Assembly: GCF_016735595.1 (NCBI RefSeq)
Contig: NZ_JAERRB010000001.1
Span: forward strand, 186,001 to 250,000
Length of the DNA: 64,000 nt
Direction: 5' to 3'
Origin: Chryseolinea lacunae
Lineage (GTDB): Bacteria; Bacteroidota; Bacteroidia; Cytophagales; Cyclobacteriaceae
Numbering within the stretch: position 1 is the first letter of the stretch; every line of letters begins with the position of its first letter. Of the stretch, positions 61,477-64,000 are shown piece after piece. The notes under the pieces are model-generated. The model was not told the origin of the DNA. It did no database searches and saw only the letters and a program-made list of their open reading frames with translations. The translations under genes were made by a program, and so were the position numbers.

Positions 61477-62553
61477 CTATTGTTTTACTTCCGCTACTGT
61501 CACGCCGGGATCTTTCTGCATTCCTGCTTTGATCATCGCCGCTTCTTTCAATGCATCCGGCACCTTCTTCAGGTAGTCAGGATTTTGTTTCAGCCATGCC
61601 TCTTGCGAAGCCTTCCATTTATCATACGCCTCTTGCTCTTCTACCACAACAGGCATTTTCATAGAGAAGTGACCGCGTCCGCAAATTTCGGTGCAGGCCA
61701 GTTCGTAATTGAAGTTGGGGTTTCCGGTTTCATCACGCATCTCCTGCGTGGTCTTGGTTGCCTTGAACTTGAATTGTGTAGGCATGCCGGGCACGGCGTC
61801 CATCTTCACACGGAAGTGCGGGAGGAACACGCTGTGCAATACATCTTTTGCGCGGATCTTCAACAGGATCTCCTGGTCAACAGGCAAGTGCAGTTCCAGC
61901 GACTTGAAGTCGTCGAACGATTGCTTGTCGGTGAGGTCGAGACCAAATTCGTTTCCGAAGTTGTCGATCAGTTTATAGTTCACTTTGCCAAGGGCTTTGT
62001 CTTTCACGCCGGGGTAACGGGCGGTCCAAGCAAATTGCTGAGCCACAAGCTCGATCACTTCCGCATCTTTCGAAGCAGGTCCGGTGATGTCGTTCCAGGC
62101 ACGCAGACCGGTGAAGATCAACACCGCCAACACGATGGCCGGAATGATGGTCCAGGCCAATTCGAGGTAGTGATTGTCGGGGAAATATTTCGCTTTGCGT
62201 CCTACTTTGTATTGATACTGGTAGATGAACACAAACATGATGATGCTGATGATCACAAACGCTGCCACGGTCACCCACATGGTGATCCAGAACAGTTTGT
62301 CGGTGACTTTGCCGTGCTCGGAAGCGATGGGCAGCGTGTATTCATGAAAGCGGGTGATCGAGTACCAGAAGAACAGAATCAAGCTTCCGACCAGGAACAC
62401 GATGAAAAGCGCGGCGTTCACTTTGTTCGCCGTACTTGACTTTTCGTCAACCACACCTCCTTTAGCAATGGCTACCAGGTTGCTCACCCGGAAGATCATA
62501 TACAAGATCCCCAGAACCAGAACAACACCAAGAATAATAATCAAACTCGTCAT
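61477..62553 (-). CDS. ctaC: Cytochrome c oxidase subunit II (CuA)
   Basis: Accepts electrons from cytochrome c through a binuclear CuA centre. The 358 residues include four hydrophobic segments at about 3-22, 47-65, 88-112 and 134-152, two more than usual, followed by the periplasmic cupredoxin domain. CuA ligands: H240 (VLHSVFLP), C287, E289, C291, H295 and M298 (CTEICGRGHFSM). No fused cytochrome c domain, so not a full caa3 subunit II. It is 15 bp after actF. Confidence 0.94.
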   Translation of the reverse strand: MTSLIIILGVVLVLGILYMIFRVSNLVAIAKGGVVDEKSSTANKVNAALFIVFLVGSLILFFWYSITRFHEYTLPIASEHGKVTDKLFWITMWVTVAAFVIISIIMFVFIYQYQYKVGRKAKYFPDNHYLELAWTIIPAIVLAVLIFTGLRAWNDITGPASKDAEVIELVAQQFAWTARYPGVKDKALGKVNYKLIDNFGNEFGLDLTDKQSFDDFKSLELHLPVDQEILLKIRAKDVLHSVFLPHFRVKMDAVPGMPTQFKFKATKTTQEMRDETGNPNFNYELACTEICGRGHFSMKMPVVVEEQEAYDKWKASQEAWLKQNPDYLKKVPDALKEAAMIKAGMQKDPGVTVAEVKQ

Positions 62554-62568
62554 ATCAGTATCTATACA

Positions 62569-63966
62569 TTAAATGTGGTGATGAAGACTTTCTTGTAACA
62601 TCGGATCGTTCTTGCCGTACAAAGGCAATTTCGTCAAACTATTCAGCACAACCAGCAGGAACACGGCCGCGAAGATGATGAACACACCGATCTCCAAAAA
62701 CCCTACTGCTCCATCGTGCTTCATAACACCGGGCGTCACCATGTTGAAAAAGTCGAACCAGTGTCCAACGATGACGATGGGGCAAACCACCTTCAGCATC
62801 GACAGGTGTCGCTTCGCGTCCCGTGTCATGAACAACAGGAACGGCAACACGAAATTCACTATGATATTCAGATAGAAGATCCAGCTGTAGGGGCTGTTGT
62901 TCATGCGCTCTACGAAGTATACTGTTTCTTCAGGAATGTGTGCGTAATAGATCAGCAGGAATTGTGCGAACCAGATGTAGGTCCAGAAAATCGAGAAGGC
63001 AAACACAAACTTGCCCAGGTCGTGAAGGTGATTGGCGTTCACGATCTTGAGGTAGCCGGCGCTCTTCAAATGGGCAGCGATCAGCGTGATCACGGCCAGG
63101 CCTGTCACCCACCAGCTGGCAAACACATACCAACCGAACATGGTGCTGAACCAGTGTGTGTCGATGCTCATCACCCAATCCCAGGCGGCAATGGATGAGC
63201 TTGCTCCGAAGAACACGAGGAACCAGGCAGACGTGCCGCGGTTTCTGTGCCAGAAAGAAGTTGTGCCTTCAATGTCTTCGGCGATGATGTTCTTGCGCAG
63301 GCTCAGGAAGAACCAGTACCACAAACCAAAGAACAACAACATGCGAATGATGAAGAATGCGGGGAACGTTCCGCCGGCCAAGGGCCAGAAAAAGAACGGT
63401 GCTTTTTTATTGATGATTTTATCAAACTGAGGTCCACCTTCCTGATAGAGGTAAGAATGTGTCCAATGGAAAACGTCGTGTTTGGTAATGAACCACAAGG
63501 CCAGCATCAGCAAACCTGCAAAGGGAATCCAGGTGCCCATGGCCAACGCAATGCGCTTCACGCCTACTGACCAGCCGGCCTGTGCGGCATATTGAATGGC
63601 TACGAAAAACAGACCGATAAGACCAAGGCCTGTGAAGTATACGTTGTTCATCCAAAGTGTGGTGAACAGTCTTTTTACCCAATAGGTAGTTTCGTGGTGC
63701 TCACCGCCTTCGGCATGATGGCCTTCGGAAGCTGCTGCACCGTGTTCGGCACTGGCTACCATGTCGTGCGATGTCGCTACAGCTGCATGGTGCTCAGTTG
63801 CTCCCGCGCCGTGCTCTTCGCCACCGCCGGAAGGACCCTTCATTGCGAATAAAAGTCCTATAACGAAGAAGAGAACACCAACACCCAATAAGATGTAGAG
63901 CTTCGTCCGCGTCTCTGGCCTAAATACATAATGTTCTTCCGTTACTTCTACTTGATGATGAGCCAT
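62569..63966 (-). CDS. actF: Alternative complex III subunit ActF (quinol:cytochrome c oxidoreductase)
   Basis: A 465-residue integral membrane subunit of the cytochrome bc1-replacing complex ACIII. Roughly nine helices, with a His/Glu-rich loop at about 50-95 and signatures VKRIALAMGTWIPFAGLLMLALWF, FWHRNRGTSAWFLVFF and WDWVMSIDTHWFSTMFGWYVF. ActF is homologous to ActC and NrfD/PsrC-like quinone proteins, but lacks cofactors. The rest of the act operon should lie upstream (right of the window). Its direct linkage with ctaC-ctaD suggests a physically coupled supercomplex. Confidence 0.9.
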   Translation of the reverse strand: MAHHQVEVTEEHYVFRPETRTKLYILLGVGVLFFVIGLLFAMKGPSGGGEEHGAGATEHHAAVATSHDMVASAEHGAAASEGHHAEGGEHHETTYWVKRLFTTLWMNNVYFTGLGLIGLFFVAIQYAAQAGWSVGVKRIALAMGTWIPFAGLLMLALWFITKHDVFHWTHSYLYQEGGPQFDKIINKKAPFFFWPLAGGTFPAFFIIRMLLFFGLWYWFFLSLRKNIIAEDIEGTTSFWHRNRGTSAWFLVFFGASSSIAAWDWVMSIDTHWFSTMFGWYVFASWWVTGLAVITLIAAHLKSAGYLKIVNANHLHDLGKFVFAFSIFWTYIWFAQFLLIYYAHIPEETVYFVERMNNSPYSWIFYLNIIVNFVLPFLLFMTRDAKRHLSMLKVVCPIVIVGHWFDFFNMVTPGVMKHDGAVGFLEIGVFIIFAAVFLLVVLNSLTKLPLYGKNDPMLQESLHHHI

Positions 63967-64000
63967 TGTTTTATCGTTATCCGTTTCTGTTCTACGTTTT

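Noticed and set aside
59677-62439. A 920-codon open frame on the + strand
   Set aside because: It lies antisense to ctaD and ctaC, crosses their intergenic gap, and has a His/Arg/Gln-rich composition with no family motif. The opposing genes are certain, so it is a shadow of their codon use.
1-64000. tRNA, rRNA, insertion sequences, prophage, CRISPR arrays
   Set aside because: No tRNA cloverleaf-like arms, no transposase or integrase motifs, and no regularly spaced repeats were seen. A systematic tool scan could still find a missed short RNA.

Overview
The window looks like chromosomal DNA of a Bacteroidota member, most likely of the order Cytophagales (Chryseolinea/Ohtaekwangia-like; inferred from gene content, no database search was possible). 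Supporting features are an alternative complex III subunit directly upstream of a caa3-type cytochrome oxidase operon with two adjacent subunit III genes, MacB/FtsX permeases with a HlyD adaptor, a PorT-like beta-barrel, DUF885 lipoproteins, a fused CrtYc/CrtYd-type lycopene cyclase, weak or absent Shine-Dalgarno sequences and TAnnTTTG-like promoter boxes. No tRNA, rRNA, insertion sequence, prophage or CRISPR array was seen.

Region 1 (1-12.1 kb) is a carotenoid and light-protection cluster on the + strand: phytoene synthase (cut by the window edge), IPP isomerase, a class C beta-lactamase-like hydrolase, photolyase, then an SRPBCC protein, beta-carotene hydroxylase and lycopene cyclase. These enzymes would carry IPP to zeaxanthin-type carotenoids; the desaturase is probably outside the window. 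The cluster is split by a three-gene minus-strand operon of 'planctomycete-type' proteins (DUF1549/DUF1553 dihaem cytochrome, Tat-exported DUF1501 protein, DUF2231 membrane cytochrome with LRR and C-terminal beta domains), widespread but of unknown biochemistry.

Region 2 (12.1-20.4 kb, minus strand) holds a lysine-rich small protein, an exported M20 amidohydrolase, a second serine hydrolase and a 1465-residue multi-pass protein that joins a double-Cache-like extracytoplasmic sensor to what looks like a degenerate P-loop NTPase plus winged helix. Its upstream flank is a gene-free region of about 680 bp with nested palindromes, direct repeats and two opposing terminators, possibly a small-RNA locus.

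Region 3 (20.4-33.3 kb) is mixed metabolism: a membrane glycosyltransferase, two DUF885 lipoproteins, a cytosolic sulfite-oxidase-fold enzyme, a DUF805 protein with an inserted zinc ribbon, an ArsR-family regulator divergent from a cytochrome P450 plus ABM monooxygenase with a clear palindromic operator between them, an SMP-30-type lactonase and a CDF metal transporter with a cysteine-rich tail.

Region 4 (33.3-50.1 kb) is an envelope-stress or efflux module: HlyD adaptor, ABC ATPase and two FtsX permeases, divergent from an NtrC-type response regulator; then a beta-barrel protein, a PAS histidine kinase, a third permease and a large zinc metalloprotease. Near-consensus sigma-54 promoters and a perfect 16-bp dyad lie upstream of the adaptor and permease genes, so the regulator probably controls this module.

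Region 5 (50.2-64 kb, minus strand) is the terminal oxidase locus: actF, ctaC, ctaD, ctaA, ctaB, two subunit III genes, subunit IV, then a degenerate SCO-like protein, DUF420, a small membrane protein, DUF983 and a giant NtrY-like histidine kinase. Terminators after ctaD and after subunit IV divide it into at least three transcription units.
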